Origin: Halanaerobiaceae bacterium
GTDB taxonomy: Bacteria > Bacillota > Halanaerobiia > Halanaerobiales > Halarsenatibacteraceae
DNA length: 64,000 nt
Assembly (NCBI GenBank): GCA_003553225.1
Contig: PWDW01000190.1
Span: 1-64,000, forward strand
Direction: 5' to 3'
Below, piece after piece: positions 43,982 through 54,430 of this stretch. Within the stretch, counting starts at the first letter, position 1. The number at the start of each line of letters is the position of its first letter. The translations under genes and the position numbers were made by a program. Under the pieces are notes generated by a model. The model had not been told where the DNA came from. It worked only from the letters and a program-made list of their open reading frames with translations, and did no database searches.

Positions 43982-45475
43982 TTACAGTCGGAGTATTTCC
44001 TTTATCTGCCCTTTTATGCCCTCAACACTGCAGCTGCGGTCATGTCTTATTTTCTCTGTCTCCAGCCCCTGTAAGCCGGGGTGTATTGAAGACCCGGTTT
44101 TGTGGGCCAGTTTTTTTAAAATAGCAAATTCGTCTTTTGTTTTTAGCTCTCCTTCCAGAGCTTCCATTACCGCCGGACTGAACTTGAAAGGACTGGCTGT
44201 AGAATCAATTATAACCGGGGTCCGGTCACCACTTTTTGCTCTGTATTTTTGATAAGATTTGATACCCACCGCTGTGTGGGGATCTACAATATAATTATAT
44301 TTTTGATATATGTGGTGGATTGTTTTTTTGGTTTCCGGTTCCCGGGAGCAGACTCCGGCCATTATTTTGTTTATCTCCGTGAGATGTTTTTGATCAATTT
44401 CAAATTTGCCGGTCCTGAGTAACCTGTTATACCACTCATTTATCAGTTCACTTTGGTGGTCTGTAATTTCAAACAAAAAACGCTCCAGATTGGAGGAGAT
44501 TAAAATATCCATTGAAGGACTGATCGTTTTTTTAAACTTTCGGTCAGTATCATAAAGACCGGACTGCATAAAATCGGTCAGGATATTATTATCATTAGAA
44601 GCACAGATAAACTTCTTTACCGGAAGGCCCATGCGGTAAGCATAATAACCGGCCAGAATGTTTCCGAAATTACCGGTGGGAACTGTTATATTCACCAAAG
44701 CTCCTGGTTCAATTTCTTCTCTTCGGCACAGTTCAGCATAGGAGTAAAAATAATATACTATCTGGGGGGCCAGACGGCCCCAGTTTATTGAATTGGCCGA
44801 AGAAAACTCAAAACCCGACTGCTGGAGCTGTTCTTTAAATTCTTTATCGGCAAATATATTTTTAATCTGAGTCTGACAGTTATCAAAGTTCCCTTCCACC
44901 CCCACCACAGCTGTATTTTCACCGGAGGTGGTAATCATCTGTCTTTTTTGTACTTTACTCACTCCCTGTTCGGGATAAAAAACAATTATTTTTATACCCT
45001 CTACATCCCGAAAACCCTCCAGGGCAGCTTTCCCGGTATCTCCCGAAGTCGCGGTCAGTATAACCAGTTCGTTTTTTACATCAAGTTTTTTTAATGCTTT
45101 TTTCAGCAGGTGAGGCATCAGCTGAAGAGCCACATCTTTAAAAGCGGCCGTGGGGCCATGCCACAGCTCCAGAATATACTGTCCGGAGGTCAGCTTATGC
45201 AGGGGGGCAATTTCCGGGTTGTCAAAATTTGTGGAGTTATAGGCCCGGGCCAGAGCTCCTTTGATTTCTCCTTCACTGAAATCGGTGAGATACTCCTGGA
45301 GAATTAAAAATGCCGTCTCCCTGTAGGAACTGCCGACCATATGATCCAAATCCTCGCAGCTAAGTTCAGGAATCTTTTCGGGGACAAACAGGCCACCACT
45401 GGGCACCATCCCCAGTCTGATAGCTTCGGCAAAAGGCACCGGCCTGTAATTGTCACGGGTGCTGATATATTTCAT
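43982..45475 (-). CDS. thrC: Threonine synthase
   Basis: A 497-residue PLP enzyme that makes threonine from O-phosphohomoserine. MKYISTRDNYRPV and AIRLGMVPSGGLFVPE open the family pattern; HGPTAAFKDVALQLMP has the PLP lysine; LTATSGDTGKAALEGF binds phosphate; SSANSINWGRLAPQIVYYF and VPTGNFGNILAGYYA follow. It is the longer, class I (E. coli-like) type. No hom or thrB gene is adjacent. Confidence 0.95.
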   Translation of the reverse strand: MKYISTRDNYRPVPFAEAIRLGMVPSGGLFVPEKIPELSCEDLDHMVGSSYRETAFLILQEYLTDFSEGEIKGALARAYNSTNFDNPEIAPLHKLTSGQYILELWHGPTAAFKDVALQLMPHLLKKALKKLDVKNELVILTATSGDTGKAALEGFRDVEGIKIIVFYPEQGVSKVQKRQMITTSGENTAVVGVEGNFDNCQTQIKNIFADKEFKEQLQQSGFEFSSANSINWGRLAPQIVYYFYSYAELCRREEIEPGALVNITVPTGNFGNILAGYYAYRMGLPVKKFICASNDNNILTDFMQSGLYDTDRKFKKTISPSMDILISSNLERFLFEITDHQSELINEWYNRLLRTGKFEIDQKHLTEINKIMAGVCSREPETKKTIHHIYQKYNYIVDPHTAVGIKSYQKYRAKSGDRTPVIIDSTASPFKFSPAVMEALEGELKTKDEFAILKKLAHKTGSSIHPGLQGLETEKIRHDRSCSVEGIKGQIKEILRL

Positions 45476-45651
45476 TTACCTTCTCACACTCCTCATAAAA
45501 TAAATTTATCCTGTAGAGATATTCAAAAATAGGGATATTAAATAAAATTATACAAATAACAGATACTTCCTCTTAAAAGAAAGTTGAAAACATGATTTCA
45601 TAAATATTTTATTTATTATATCAGAATTCTGCTGTTATTTAAAATATTATA

Positions 45652-45690
45652 TAAAAAAATACCACCTTCCTGATTTTAAAGGAAGATGGC
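45652..45690 (-). terminator. Terminator of the ABC binding-protein gene
   Basis: GCCATCTTCC pairs with GGAAGGTGGT (one mismatch) around an AT-rich loop, followed on the minus strand by ATTTTTTTAT. It lies about 90 bases past the stop at 45777. Confidence 0.8.
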
Positions 45691-45776
45691 ATTCTTTTTT
45701 ATTTAATACCGTTATTTTTTAGGCAAACATCGTTTTTGTATTTATATTGTGTACATCTCAAATCACATTTTTGCTT

Positions 45777-47108
45777 TTACTGGCCAAAATATTCATCCAG
45801 CAGAGCCTGTATGGAACTGGCATGGGCATTCAATGTGGGAGCAATATCTTCACCTTCCCACAGTATAGTGGAAATAGCGGCTCCAAAAGGAGTGTCCCCA
45901 TCCCAGTATTCACCGGTAACAGGCACAATAGCTGCTACACTTTCCGCAGAGAAATTTTCTTCTCCCATGAGATAGGTTTCATAGGCTGTTCTGTCCGGGG
46001 CATTAGCGGTTCTGGTTTCTTCCCGGCCTTCCAGATGTTCCTCAAGAGGATAAAGGAAATTATGCAGGGCCACTAGTCCTTCCGGATCCCGGGCACTGGC
46101 CGGAATATAAACTGAATCCATGCCGGTGGTCGGGAAGCGGTAATCAGCGGCATCCGGGCCTTTGGGGAAAGGAACTACACTCCACTCAAATTCCAGCTGT
46201 TCCATATCATCTCCAGCCTGCCATATTTGAATGGGGGCCATGGCTATATTACCATCAATCCAGTCCAGCCTCTGCCAGGTATCTCCGATAATCCCGAGAT
46301 CTGTGTCCCATTCCACATATTTTTCCACTGCCCGAATTGCTTTTTCATCATTGTGCATCACAAATTGGAATCTACCCTCTTCATCCTGAGTTATAATTGT
46401 ACCATCATTGGCAATAACCATATCCACCGGACCACCTAAATAACCCAGACCCCACTGGTCTATTTCATCATCACCGGTGGTATCTCTGGTAGCTTCAATG
46501 GCAATATCTTCTACAGCACTCCAGGTCAGCTCATCCTGCTCCCAGAGCTCATCCAGAGGGGTTAAACCTTCTCTATCAAAAAGTTCTTTATTCCAGGCCA
46601 TAAATCTTATATTATCATAGTGATCATTACCCAGACCAAAAGCATATATTTCTCCCCTGATTGAAAGCTCGTCAAACATAATTTGTAAATCCATAGGCAT
46701 GGCTTCATAATATGCTTCTGGCAGAATCCGGTTAACCGGATAAAAAGCTCCTTCAGCGGCCAGATCCCAGTACTGAGCATGACCGGTGGGTACAAACCAG
46801 ATATCATAAGCGGCATCTCCACCCATCAAACGACTCATGGCCATATTAACCAGGTCATCACCCCAGGGAACTTCCAGAAAATTAATTTCTCCAATATTGA
46901 ATTTTTCTTTGGCCTCATCCAGCCGCCCGGCATAATCTCCCCCTTCTTCAAAAGCTTCAAAAGGATTATACCAGCACATATAGGTTATATCCTGACCACC
47001 AAAATCAACATCTCCCAGATCTGTAACAGGATCAAAGGCCATCCCTACTCCTGAAGCCAGAATCAGCACCAGTAAAGATACTGTTAAAATGGTAAGTTTT
47101 GTTTTCAA
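45777..47108 (-). CDS. ABC transporter extracellular solute-binding protein
   Basis: A 443-residue family-1 (carbohydrate type) binding protein. It starts at a TTG 9 bases after AGGAGG. The signal peptide LTILTVSLLVLILASGVGMA is followed by a mature part with the DIWFVPTGHAQYWDLAAEGAF and ELFDREGLTPLDELW blocks of this family. There is no lipobox Cys, so it is probably released or held by other means. It lies 454 bases downstream of the permease genes, separated by two intergenic repeats; it may be cotranscribed or have its own promoter. Confidence 0.88.
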   Translation of the reverse strand: MKTKLTILTVSLLVLILASGVGMAFDPVTDLGDVDFGGQDITYMCWYNPFEAFEEGGDYAGRLDEAKEKFNIGEINFLEVPWGDDLVNMAMSRLMGGDAAYDIWFVPTGHAQYWDLAAEGAFYPVNRILPEAYYEAMPMDLQIMFDELSIRGEIYAFGLGNDHYDNIRFMAWNKELFDREGLTPLDELWEQDELTWSAVEDIAIEATRDTTGDDEIDQWGLGYLGGPVDMVIANDGTIITQDEEGRFQFVMHNDEKAIRAVEKYVEWDTDLGIIGDTWQRLDWIDGNIAMAPIQIWQAGDDMEQLEFEWSVVPFPKGPDAADYRFPTTGMDSVYIPASARDPEGLVALHNFLYPLEEHLEGREETRTANAPDRTAYETYLMGEENFSAESVAAIVPVTGEYWDGDTPFGAAISTILWEGEDIAPTLNAHASSIQALLDEYFGQ

Positions 47109-47401
47109 ATAAATCTACCTCCTGTTTAAATTTGTTTTTGGTGTTGCTGAATCAAAACACAAGCTTTATTAATATTGGCACTATTTTTTAAGCCCCTGCA
47201 GCACCCCCTTCTAAATCATATTTTTCTTTTTATATAAAAAGGTATGGCACCTTTTTAACGTTATAAAACTTGATAGATGGAACCAGATAACAAGAAGATC
47301 TTCAGCTAATTTAAAAAATAGCTCAACTTTCGAAGTTAAAAAAATAACATATCACTGATTAAATTGGGCTATAATGAATTTTTCATAATAAATTGGTGGC
47401 T

Positions 47402-47478
47402 GACCTGCAGAAAGTATTATTTTTAAGATTTTTTAATTTATGATTGCAATTATGACAGTACTGTTATTTCAGAAATTA
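47402..47478 (-). repeat. Palindrome-centred intergenic repeat (family B, inverted copy)
   Basis: Read on the minus strand, TTTAATTTCTGAAATAACAG then TACTGTCAT, GCAATCATAAATT and CTTAAAAATAATAC match the 24379-24475 and 32300-32392 copies; the palindrome core is degraded here (CTGTCATAATTG). It directly abuts a family A fragment. Confidence 0.65.
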
Positions 47479-47481
47479 AAT

Positions 47482-47528
47482 GGATCATTTCCACTTCTGT
47501 TGGTGAAAAATAATGATATTGGTTGTTG
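47482..47528 (-). repeat. Dispersed intergenic repeat (family A, short inverted fragment)
   Basis: GATCATTTCCACTTCTGTTG and GTGAAAAATAATGATATTGG match the outer edge of the copy at 56497-56545 in the same orientation. The gap 47109-47562 also holds an AT-rich hairpin at about 47237-47255 (AAAAAGGT/ACCTTTTT); no gene is seen. Confidence 0.7.
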
Positions 47529-47562
47529 TTTAAAAGCACAGCTCTTATCGGCTCAGGTAGTA

Positions 47563-48543
47563 CTAACCAACCATTCCGGTCCGTTCAACACTTTCAATAA
47601 AGTATCTCTGCATAAAGGCATACAAGAACAGCAGGGGGGCAATGAAAAATAAACTCCCTGTATTATTAATCAGAGAAGCATACTGGCCTCCCAGCTGATC
47701 ATGATCACCCTCCAGAGCTTTCAGGGCCAGACCATCCAGAGCCTGGGTTAAAAAACCACCTCTGCCCCCAATAAACAGATTCATAAAAAAGTAATCATTC
47801 CAGGTCCAGACAAAAGAAAACAAAAATACAATTATCATTCCCGGTACAGCCCCGGGCAGCATTATTCGGAAGAATGCACGATAAGGACCCGCACCATCAA
47901 CATAGGCCGCTTCTTCCAGGCTCCGGGGCATACCCTTAAAAAACTGCCGCATTATATATATGAAAAGACCATTGCGTAAACCGGTGGCTGTAATCGAAGT
48001 CAATACATAAGGCCAGTAGGTGCCCAGCAGATTAATCCCTTCTTCACCCAGCAGACCATATAAATTAAAAAATCTAAAGTTTAAATATAAAGGAATCATA
48101 AACAGCTGGGGAGGTACAATTAAAGTAAAAATTACCAGACCAAAAAGCAGGGAATTACCTTTGAATTTGAAGCGGGCCAGCCCATAACCCACCATAGTAC
48201 AGGCTGTAAGCTGCAGTAAGCTGACCATAATACTTAATACAAATGAATTAAAAAGAGTAGTGGGATAATTCATATGATCCCAGACAGTTCTGTAATGTTC
48301 CAGGGTAAACTGGCGGGGAATCCAGACCACAGTCTGATCAAAAAGATCAGGCTCAGTCATAAAAGATGAAGCAATCTTGGTCAAAAGAGGCTGTAATATT
48401 ATATAAGCAGCACCAATTATAAATAGGGCTCTAATCAAACTAATCAGCAGTTTAACAGGCTTTTTTTTGATTCTATATTTAAAGAAACGTCTGATTTTTT
48501 CTAATTTTGTTTTATCAATTGCCGTTCTTTCAGTACTATCCAT
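47563..48543 (-). CDS. Carbohydrate ABC permease (MalG-like)
   Basis: A 326-residue inner-membrane permease with an extended cytoplasmic N-terminus (about 40 residues, basic) and six helices. EEAAYVDGAGPYRAFFRIMLP is the EAA loop that docks the ATPase; the run IPLYLNFRFF and WTWNDYFF are typical of MalG-type sugar permeases. GGGAGG precedes the ATG. It would pair with the next permease. No ATPase gene is in the operon. Confidence 0.92.
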   Translation of the reverse strand: MDSTERTAIDKTKLEKIRRFFKYRIKKKPVKLLISLIRALFIIGAAYIILQPLLTKIASSFMTEPDLFDQTVVWIPRQFTLEHYRTVWDHMNYPTTLFNSFVLSIMVSLLQLTACTMVGYGLARFKFKGNSLLFGLVIFTLIVPPQLFMIPLYLNFRFFNLYGLLGEEGINLLGTYWPYVLTSITATGLRNGLFIYIMRQFFKGMPRSLEEAAYVDGAGPYRAFFRIMLPGAVPGMIIVFLFSFVWTWNDYFFMNLFIGGRGGFLTQALDGLALKALEGDHDQLGGQYASLINNTGSLFFIAPLLFLYAFMQRYFIESVERTGMVG

Positions 48544-48555
48544 TATACTCCTCCC

Positions 48556-49479
48556 TTATTCATGGTAAAAAACCCAACCGGAAAGCAGCTTAAAAACAAC
48601 CCCCAGTATAATTAATATAGATATAAAATACAGCATTGACATAGCCATGGAGACTCCAAAACCGGCCCCCCCAAAGGCTGTAGAGCGGATCAGCTGAACC
48701 AGTTCATTGTCGGCAGCAGTGAAGGAATCTACAACAGTGTACACAATATTGGTCAGTATCAGAGGGCTGAGCATGGGAAAAGTAATCATCCAGAAATTTT
48801 CCCAGGGGGTAGCCCCCTCCACTTCTGCCGCCTCATAGATAGACCGGGGAATAGACTGCAGGCCGGCCAGAAAAACTATTATTTGAATACCGGATGATCT
48901 GATGATCTGAGGTATTCTTTCCACACTATCCAGCACAAATTCAATAAATTCATCAGGCATACGGGCCTGTAAAAACAAATTCCGCAGAGCTGCACCACTA
49001 AATATATATTCAGCCTGCTGACCCTGCCGGACCGCCTGAGTCATATAATCCATCTCCTCCATGCGCAGCACAATACCGGCTGCCATAATAACCGGGAGAA
49101 AAAATATCACTCTTGCCATAGACTGGCCGCGGAATTTTTGATTTAAAATAATTGCCGTAAAAAAACTAAAAGCAAGAATTAGAGGGAGATCTACCAACAT
49201 CTGTCTTACTGTATCAAAAAACATGGTAATAAAGTTGGGATGCACAAAGAATATATAGGCATAATTTCTGAATCCTTCATAATGCAGTATAAATCCTTCA
49301 GAAACCAGTTCCAGAGAGCTCAAACTAAAATAAACCGCCTGAATAAAAGGAACCAGGAAAAATAACAAAAATCCGATTATAAAAGGCATACAAAAAACAT
49401 ATGCAGCAATGGTATACTCCTGTCTGACATTTAAATTGAATATATCTTTTAAATTAAATATATCTTTAATTTTTTTCAT
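48556..49479 (-). CDS. Carbohydrate ABC permease (MalF-like)
   Basis: A 307-residue permease with six helices and the EAA loop IYEAAEVEGATPWENFWMITFP. An extra periplasm-side insertion (about 128-195, AEYIFSGAALRNLF region) separates helices 3 and 4. The start codon overlaps the end of the DUF5696-like gene by 4 bases, showing translational coupling. Confidence 0.9.
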   Translation of the reverse strand: MKKIKDIFNLKDIFNLNVRQEYTIAAYVFCMPFIIGFLLFFLVPFIQAVYFSLSSLELVSEGFILHYEGFRNYAYIFFVHPNFITMFFDTVRQMLVDLPLILAFSFFTAIILNQKFRGQSMARVIFFLPVIMAAGIVLRMEEMDYMTQAVRQGQQAEYIFSGAALRNLFLQARMPDEFIEFVLDSVERIPQIIRSSGIQIIVFLAGLQSIPRSIYEAAEVEGATPWENFWMITFPMLSPLILTNIVYTVVDSFTAADNELVQLIRSTAFGGAGFGVSMAMSMLYFISILIILGVVFKLLSGWVFYHE

Positions 49480-52208
49480 TCCGCCCCTCCTTCTCTTACC
49501 AGATAGCTGCCGGCAGAAATTTCTTCACCCTTGTATTCTACCTTATTTGAACTGTAATTTACTATGATCTCTCTGCCGTTTTGAAAACCGGTTAAATAAA
49601 CATTATCCTGAATTTTTTTATGCTCTACAATAGGTAAATGGTGAACTTTTTGTAAAACATCATTTAAGCTGTGATAATAATCAGCAGCATTTTCGATCCA
49701 TTCCCCATAATGCAGACTGTGGTATTCACTAAAAGGAGTGTGTTTTACTGTATCAGAGGGTTCATATATCCATTTAAAATAGGGCAAAGCTCCCGTTTCC
49801 AGGATTTTCAGGAAATTGTCCTCTCTTGCTGTTAGATTGATCGGCTGTCCGGAATAATTATAATATCCGTGCAGTACTATCTGCATAAAAGGTATACCCC
49901 GGTCAATAATATTATGAGGTGTCTTCTGCAGCGGCATATCGGTTAATATATTGCTGAAGGGCAGAGTATAGGCATTGGCTCCTTTAAGCATAAGATTAAG
50001 ATCATAACTGCCTGTCAGTTCCCTGAGGTGTTCAACAATAAGTTCCTCTGATGAGGGCCGGTCTATTAAACGGTCTGTCCTATATCTGTAATCAGAATTT
50101 AAATGCTGGCCAATATGTCGTAAGGCCAGATTCTCTATTTCCAGACTTTCATAACCGGACATAAAGTCTTCTCCTGTTTGTTCCAATCTGCCCGGGGAAA
50201 GAATATGTTTCCGGTCCCCGGATTCCACCTGATAGTTAGCCATATTATATTCACTAACATAGGCTGTTCTGCGGTTTATAAAGCGGGCCCCGTCTCTGCG
50301 GGCCCTAAATCCATCAAAAAGTTTATTATTATATAAATACTGAAATCCTATTTCCGGATAAAAAGGTATATTATGATTTCTTAAATAACTTTCTAGAGCT
50401 ATCAGTTCCTCCCGGGTGCCCACTGCCGATTCAAGATTATAATTACCGGGAAAATTGTGCTCTGTACCTCCTTTAAACCAGCCTGTATATTTTAAAATGA
50501 TATTTTCTATCTCCCGGTGCAGAAGTTGGTCAACAATCTCTGTAGTTTGATTATAAGTTGTTAGACTCTCTACTACTCTCAGGGGCACACCCAGCACCCG
50601 TCCTCGTTTATGAATACTGCCCAGTATTTCCAGCATAAAAGGGATATTATCAACAGGTTCCAGCTGTTCAATCTGACCTCTATTTTCAAGATAATCCTGA
50701 TAGGTATGGGCCATTCCTACATAATCAGCTTCACTTTCATCTAAAAAGTGGTAACGTATGCTGATATCTCCTTTATAGCTTCGGGACTGATAAACATTCA
50801 TAAATCTCTGTTCATGATCCTCCAGATGTCCGCTTAAAGAAACCTGGGCCTGAGGAATGGTATTAAAGGAGGCATTTACAGTATTATAGGAATTGGTTCT
50901 TCCTGATATATCAGCCTCAATTCTCCCTATTGCAGCCCCTTCTTCAATTACTGCAAGCCAGGCCTGCTGTTCATTGGTCAATCCGAAAACCGGTAAATGG
51001 AGGTCATTTTGGTGGGATCTCATCTCTTCTCTGGGCCTGCTGGACAATTCTCTTCCATACAGGTCCTGGCTGTAGGCCGGACTGCCCGTCTTTTCATTAT
51101 TTAAATATATCAAAGCTCCCGAGCCATCGGGTACAAACATATACCCCTGTTCCGTTTTATCGGCAGCCCCAAAGTTCTCCAGAACCCTGATTCTGACAAG
51201 GGGCATAGTGGAACGCAGACCATCCCGGTCAGGATCAAGTGCATCTATCGGATAATTAATCTCGTCTGCAGGAATACTAACTACAAGAGTGTCCCTCTCC
51301 AGCCTGTATTCCAGGGGAATATCAAAAACTCGAATACTTCTTTGTGGGGGATTTAAATTATTGGCCAAATGATCTTCTATTACATCCCAGGGTGTATATT
51401 CTGCCTTCTGTAAAACATCAATTAAATCCTCCAAATCCCAGCTTGCCAGACGATCCCTCAATATATAACCCTGTTCTTCAGAAAAATGAATAATATCCTC
51501 ACCTGTTACATCCTCAAATTCACTGTACTCCTCCCTGTTGTCTACTATTCGAGTGAAAAGATTATTGAAAAAACGCTGACGGTCCCGCTCTGAAAGCTCC
51601 TCTTCAGTAACCATGGTATAATCCCCAAAAACTTCTTCTTTATCAACACCATATACATCAAATCTTTCATAATCCTCCGGTTTTTCCACAAGCTTGACGG
51701 AATAGTACATACTGCTGACCAATTCCCGGTCTCCTTCTTCTATTTTCTGCAGTATTTTTTCTTCCATCCGGGACTGGCTGATCATAATCGGTATATACTG
51801 TTCCTCCTGCCAGATTGCACCCAGCTGATAATCTATTCTAACCCCATTTTCCAGTCTCTGGATATCAAACTGATCAATTAGTATACTATCAGTATAATTG
51901 TTCATAAACCGCTGTCTGTCCCCGGGGGTATAAAAACTAATTTGCAGCTGGGAACTAAGACGATCTCTGGTTCGACCCCGGGCTATCGTCTCCTGCTCCT
52001 CACGGCCGGGGGGGTTGGAATACCATATCCGGTCAGTTTCTTTACAGTACACAGCAATCTCGGTGGTCTGGTAATCCATATACAGCTGCAGATGCCGGTT
52101 TTCATGTACCAGATCAAAAGATTCCAGCGGCTCTGCCAGGACAGAACCGACCTGAAAAAGTACAATGAAAACAAGAAATATTACAGTCATAGTTTTTGCT
52201 TTGAACAT
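49476..52208 (-). CDS. Large exported DUF5696-like protein
   Basis: A 910-residue protein with a signal peptide (MTVIFLVFIVLFQVGSVLAE) and no later membrane segment. The N-terminal half is beta-rich (strands around 34-145, 290-490: IYLNNEKTGSPAYSQDLYGRE) and the second half looks like a TIM-barrel (ILKYTGWFKGGTEHNFPG, IPFYPEIGFQYLYN, NILTDMPLQKTPHN, YFKWIYEPSDT). From memory this fits the DUF5696 family found with sugar ABC permeases in Firmicutes, and suggests an uncharacterised glycosidase or glycan-binding protein. Catalytic residues cannot be assigned. AGGAGG precedes the ATG. Confidence 0.7.
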   Translation of the reverse strand: MFKAKTMTVIFLVFIVLFQVGSVLAEPLESFDLVHENRHLQLYMDYQTTEIAVYCKETDRIWYSNPPGREEQETIARGRTRDRLSSQLQISFYTPGDRQRFMNNYTDSILIDQFDIQRLENGVRIDYQLGAIWQEEQYIPIMISQSRMEEKILQKIEEGDRELVSSMYYSVKLVEKPEDYERFDVYGVDKEEVFGDYTMVTEEELSERDRQRFFNNLFTRIVDNREEYSEFEDVTGEDIIHFSEEQGYILRDRLASWDLEDLIDVLQKAEYTPWDVIEDHLANNLNPPQRSIRVFDIPLEYRLERDTLVVSIPADEINYPIDALDPDRDGLRSTMPLVRIRVLENFGAADKTEQGYMFVPDGSGALIYLNNEKTGSPAYSQDLYGRELSSRPREEMRSHQNDLHLPVFGLTNEQQAWLAVIEEGAAIGRIEADISGRTNSYNTVNASFNTIPQAQVSLSGHLEDHEQRFMNVYQSRSYKGDISIRYHFLDESEADYVGMAHTYQDYLENRGQIEQLEPVDNIPFMLEILGSIHKRGRVLGVPLRVVESLTTYNQTTEIVDQLLHREIENIILKYTGWFKGGTEHNFPGNYNLESAVGTREELIALESYLRNHNIPFYPEIGFQYLYNNKLFDGFRARRDGARFINRRTAYVSEYNMANYQVESGDRKHILSPGRLEQTGEDFMSGYESLEIENLALRHIGQHLNSDYRYRTDRLIDRPSSEELIVEHLRELTGSYDLNLMLKGANAYTLPFSNILTDMPLQKTPHNIIDRGIPFMQIVLHGYYNYSGQPINLTAREDNFLKILETGALPYFKWIYEPSDTVKHTPFSEYHSLHYGEWIENAADYYHSLNDVLQKVHHLPIVEHKKIQDNVYLTGFQNGREIIVNYSSNKVEYKGEEISAGSYLVREGGAE

Positions 52209-52219
52209 ATTTTGTCCTC

Positions 52220-54430
52220 CTATATTCTATATACAATCTCCATATATATATCACTGAAAAAACCAAAAACCTGTTCCACCAGATTGAAAAACAATAAACC
52301 AATAAACATGGTTAATGTTATGCCCAGAATTATTGCTCCCGTAACCAAAAGCATTTTTGTGGCTGTATATTCGTGGATGGTTAAAGTTCCAAAAAACAAA
52401 AGAATGAAAGCCCAGACTGCTGACATTACCAGAATAAAAAGATAAAACATATGCTCTTCACCGGTCAAATAATTGCTGATAACTGTCAGGGGAATATTAA
52501 TAAAAGCCACAGGAATTAAGGAATAAGCTGTTGTTATATAAATTTCAGTAAAAGTGCCTTTACCCTCCATCAGGGTGGTTAAGGACCAGCTGACCACACA
52601 CCATAAAAAGAAGGGGATAAGTACACTGGCAATCTCCACCAGGGTATTTAACTCTGTCAGGTCCCGGGGATTAAAGATGAAACCGGTATACTGTCTCATA
52701 AAGATAAAGGTTATAATTACGATAATTAAATGGAAAGTGGCAGCAGCAATACTCTTTGGTTTTTCATGTTTAAGATTCCAGAAACCCCCTACCGGATGAA
52801 AAATTACCTGAAATCCATAGAAAAAGAGATCAACTGTTTTTTTGAGTGCATCATATATTAAACTTACAACAGTGATTTTTTCGGATTCATTATTATTTCG
52901 GTTCCCAAATCTATTTTCTAATTTTTGGTTAATTTTTTCCAGATATCCCAGAACCGGGGCCCGAAATTTAATTATCAAAAATAACAATACAGCAATAATT
53001 AACAGCAGCAATCCAATTAATGTTATATTCTCCTCTATTACTTCTTTACGATAATGAACAAAGGCCCGGGAATAATCCAGTCTGTTTTCACCCCGGCGGA
53101 AATTATTCATAGCGGCTTCAAAATTATCCTGAAATAATTCTCCTCTACCAATACCGGTATAGGCCAAATCATAATTGGCATTCAAACGCAGTACTTCCCG
53201 CCAGATGTCAACGGATCTCTGGTAGGAGCCACTATGATAATAATCCAGGGCCTGGTGGATCTTCCGGGCATATTCTGTAGGTTTAAAAACCGTAATCCTA
53301 TTTGTCTGGCCATCCAGTACTGCCAGTTTTTCCCCCTGAGCTTCAACCGCCCGTGGGTAACGGAAACCGCCTTTGAGATGACCATCATAACCAAATACAT
53401 AAAGTAAATTTCCTCTTCTATCATAGGTGAAAACTCTACCTCTTCTGCGATCAAGTACACTATACATTTCATTTTCCCTTACGGTAATATCCACAAATAC
53501 AGAGCCGGGAATCACATACTCCCCCGCTGCATCCATTAAAGTAGATCCATAATCACCACGGGGAGGAGTAAAACCCTCTCTTAATAAGATATCCCGTCCG
53601 GCTGTATTCAGCTTTCTGATAAAATGTTCTTCCCCAATTGTCCCCGTAGCCACTGTTGTAAACACAAAACCTTCCCTGTCAACATCCAGATTACTGAATT
53701 CTGTGGGTAAAAACAGGGCCAGACGTTCTCTGCGCTCCTGAGGTGAATAACGCCTCCATATATATTCAAAAAGATCCACCGTAACCGAAGGTGCTCCAAA
53801 AAATCCTACAAATTCACCTCTGATATCAAACTCCATAATTCCTTCATAAACCTCATCTGCAACTACAAAAATCCTGTTTCTCCTGTCAACTGCAATTTTG
53901 GAGGGGCGAAAACGAAAATCGGTAAAATCTACATCTCCCACCTGACCTTCGGGAGAATGGATTATATTCTTTAAGTTAAGCTCCTGATCCAGGATTACTA
54001 TCCGCCCATTATCCCGGTCTGTAATATATAAATCACCGGCCGGATTGGTATAAATTCCCCGGGGATTATTAAAAAAATCTTCTTCTCCTCTGTTAGTAAA
54101 ACTATCTATGATTCTTTTTACCGTCCAGTCCGGATTTAGCTCAATAATCCGGTTATTACCACTATCTACAATGTAAATATTTTGATTATAACTGCTGATG
54201 TGTAAATCTCTTGGCTCTGATAAAGAGCCCGCTCCCAGATCTTTACCGGTTATTATCTGGTCCGGGTAATAAGCCTGGGGGGCTGAAACCGGTTCTTCCC
54301 AAAAATCATATATATAACTGGGATATGGTATATCCAGATTTTCGGAATCCAGAGTACTGCCCTGTATATCTAAAGAAAATATAAATAAAAGAAAGAATAT
54401 TAAAAAAAGAAAATAAAAACTTTTTTTCAT
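52220..54430 (-). CDS. NHL-repeat/Yip1 membrane protein
   Basis: A 736-residue protein, first of the operon. An N-terminal signal/anchor (SFYFLFLIFFLLFIFSLDIQ) is followed by NHL-type beta-propeller blades (about 60-390; for example LSEPRDLHISSYNQNIYIVD, FNNPRGIYTNPAGDLYITDR), a TPR-like pair (about 395-450), a membrane helix (about 470-490), and a C-terminal Yip1-like domain with five helices (about 530-730). The ribosome binding site is weak. A propeller sensor outside plus a multi-helix membrane domain suggests a scaffold for the transporter; its function is unknown. Confidence 0.78.
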   Translation of the reverse strand: MKKSFYFLFLIFFLLFIFSLDIQGSTLDSENLDIPYPSYIYDFWEEPVSAPQAYYPDQIITGKDLGAGSLSEPRDLHISSYNQNIYIVDSGNNRIIELNPDWTVKRIIDSFTNRGEEDFFNNPRGIYTNPAGDLYITDRDNGRIVILDQELNLKNIIHSPEGQVGDVDFTDFRFRPSKIAVDRRNRIFVVADEVYEGIMEFDIRGEFVGFFGAPSVTVDLFEYIWRRYSPQERRERLALFLPTEFSNLDVDREGFVFTTVATGTIGEEHFIRKLNTAGRDILLREGFTPPRGDYGSTLMDAAGEYVIPGSVFVDITVRENEMYSVLDRRRGRVFTYDRRGNLLYVFGYDGHLKGGFRYPRAVEAQGEKLAVLDGQTNRITVFKPTEYARKIHQALDYYHSGSYQRSVDIWREVLRLNANYDLAYTGIGRGELFQDNFEAAMNNFRRGENRLDYSRAFVHYRKEVIEENITLIGLLLLIIAVLLFLIIKFRAPVLGYLEKINQKLENRFGNRNNNESEKITVVSLIYDALKKTVDLFFYGFQVIFHPVGGFWNLKHEKPKSIAAATFHLIIVIITFIFMRQYTGFIFNPRDLTELNTLVEIASVLIPFFLWCVVSWSLTTLMEGKGTFTEIYITTAYSLIPVAFINIPLTVISNYLTGEEHMFYLFILVMSAVWAFILLFFGTLTIHEYTATKMLLVTGAIILGITLTMFIGLLFFNLVEQVFGFFSDIYMEIVYRI

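Noticed and set aside
45476-45776. thrC upstream region considered for a T-box leader
   Set aside because: Too short before the next terminator, and neither a T-box core nor a specifier stem was recognised.
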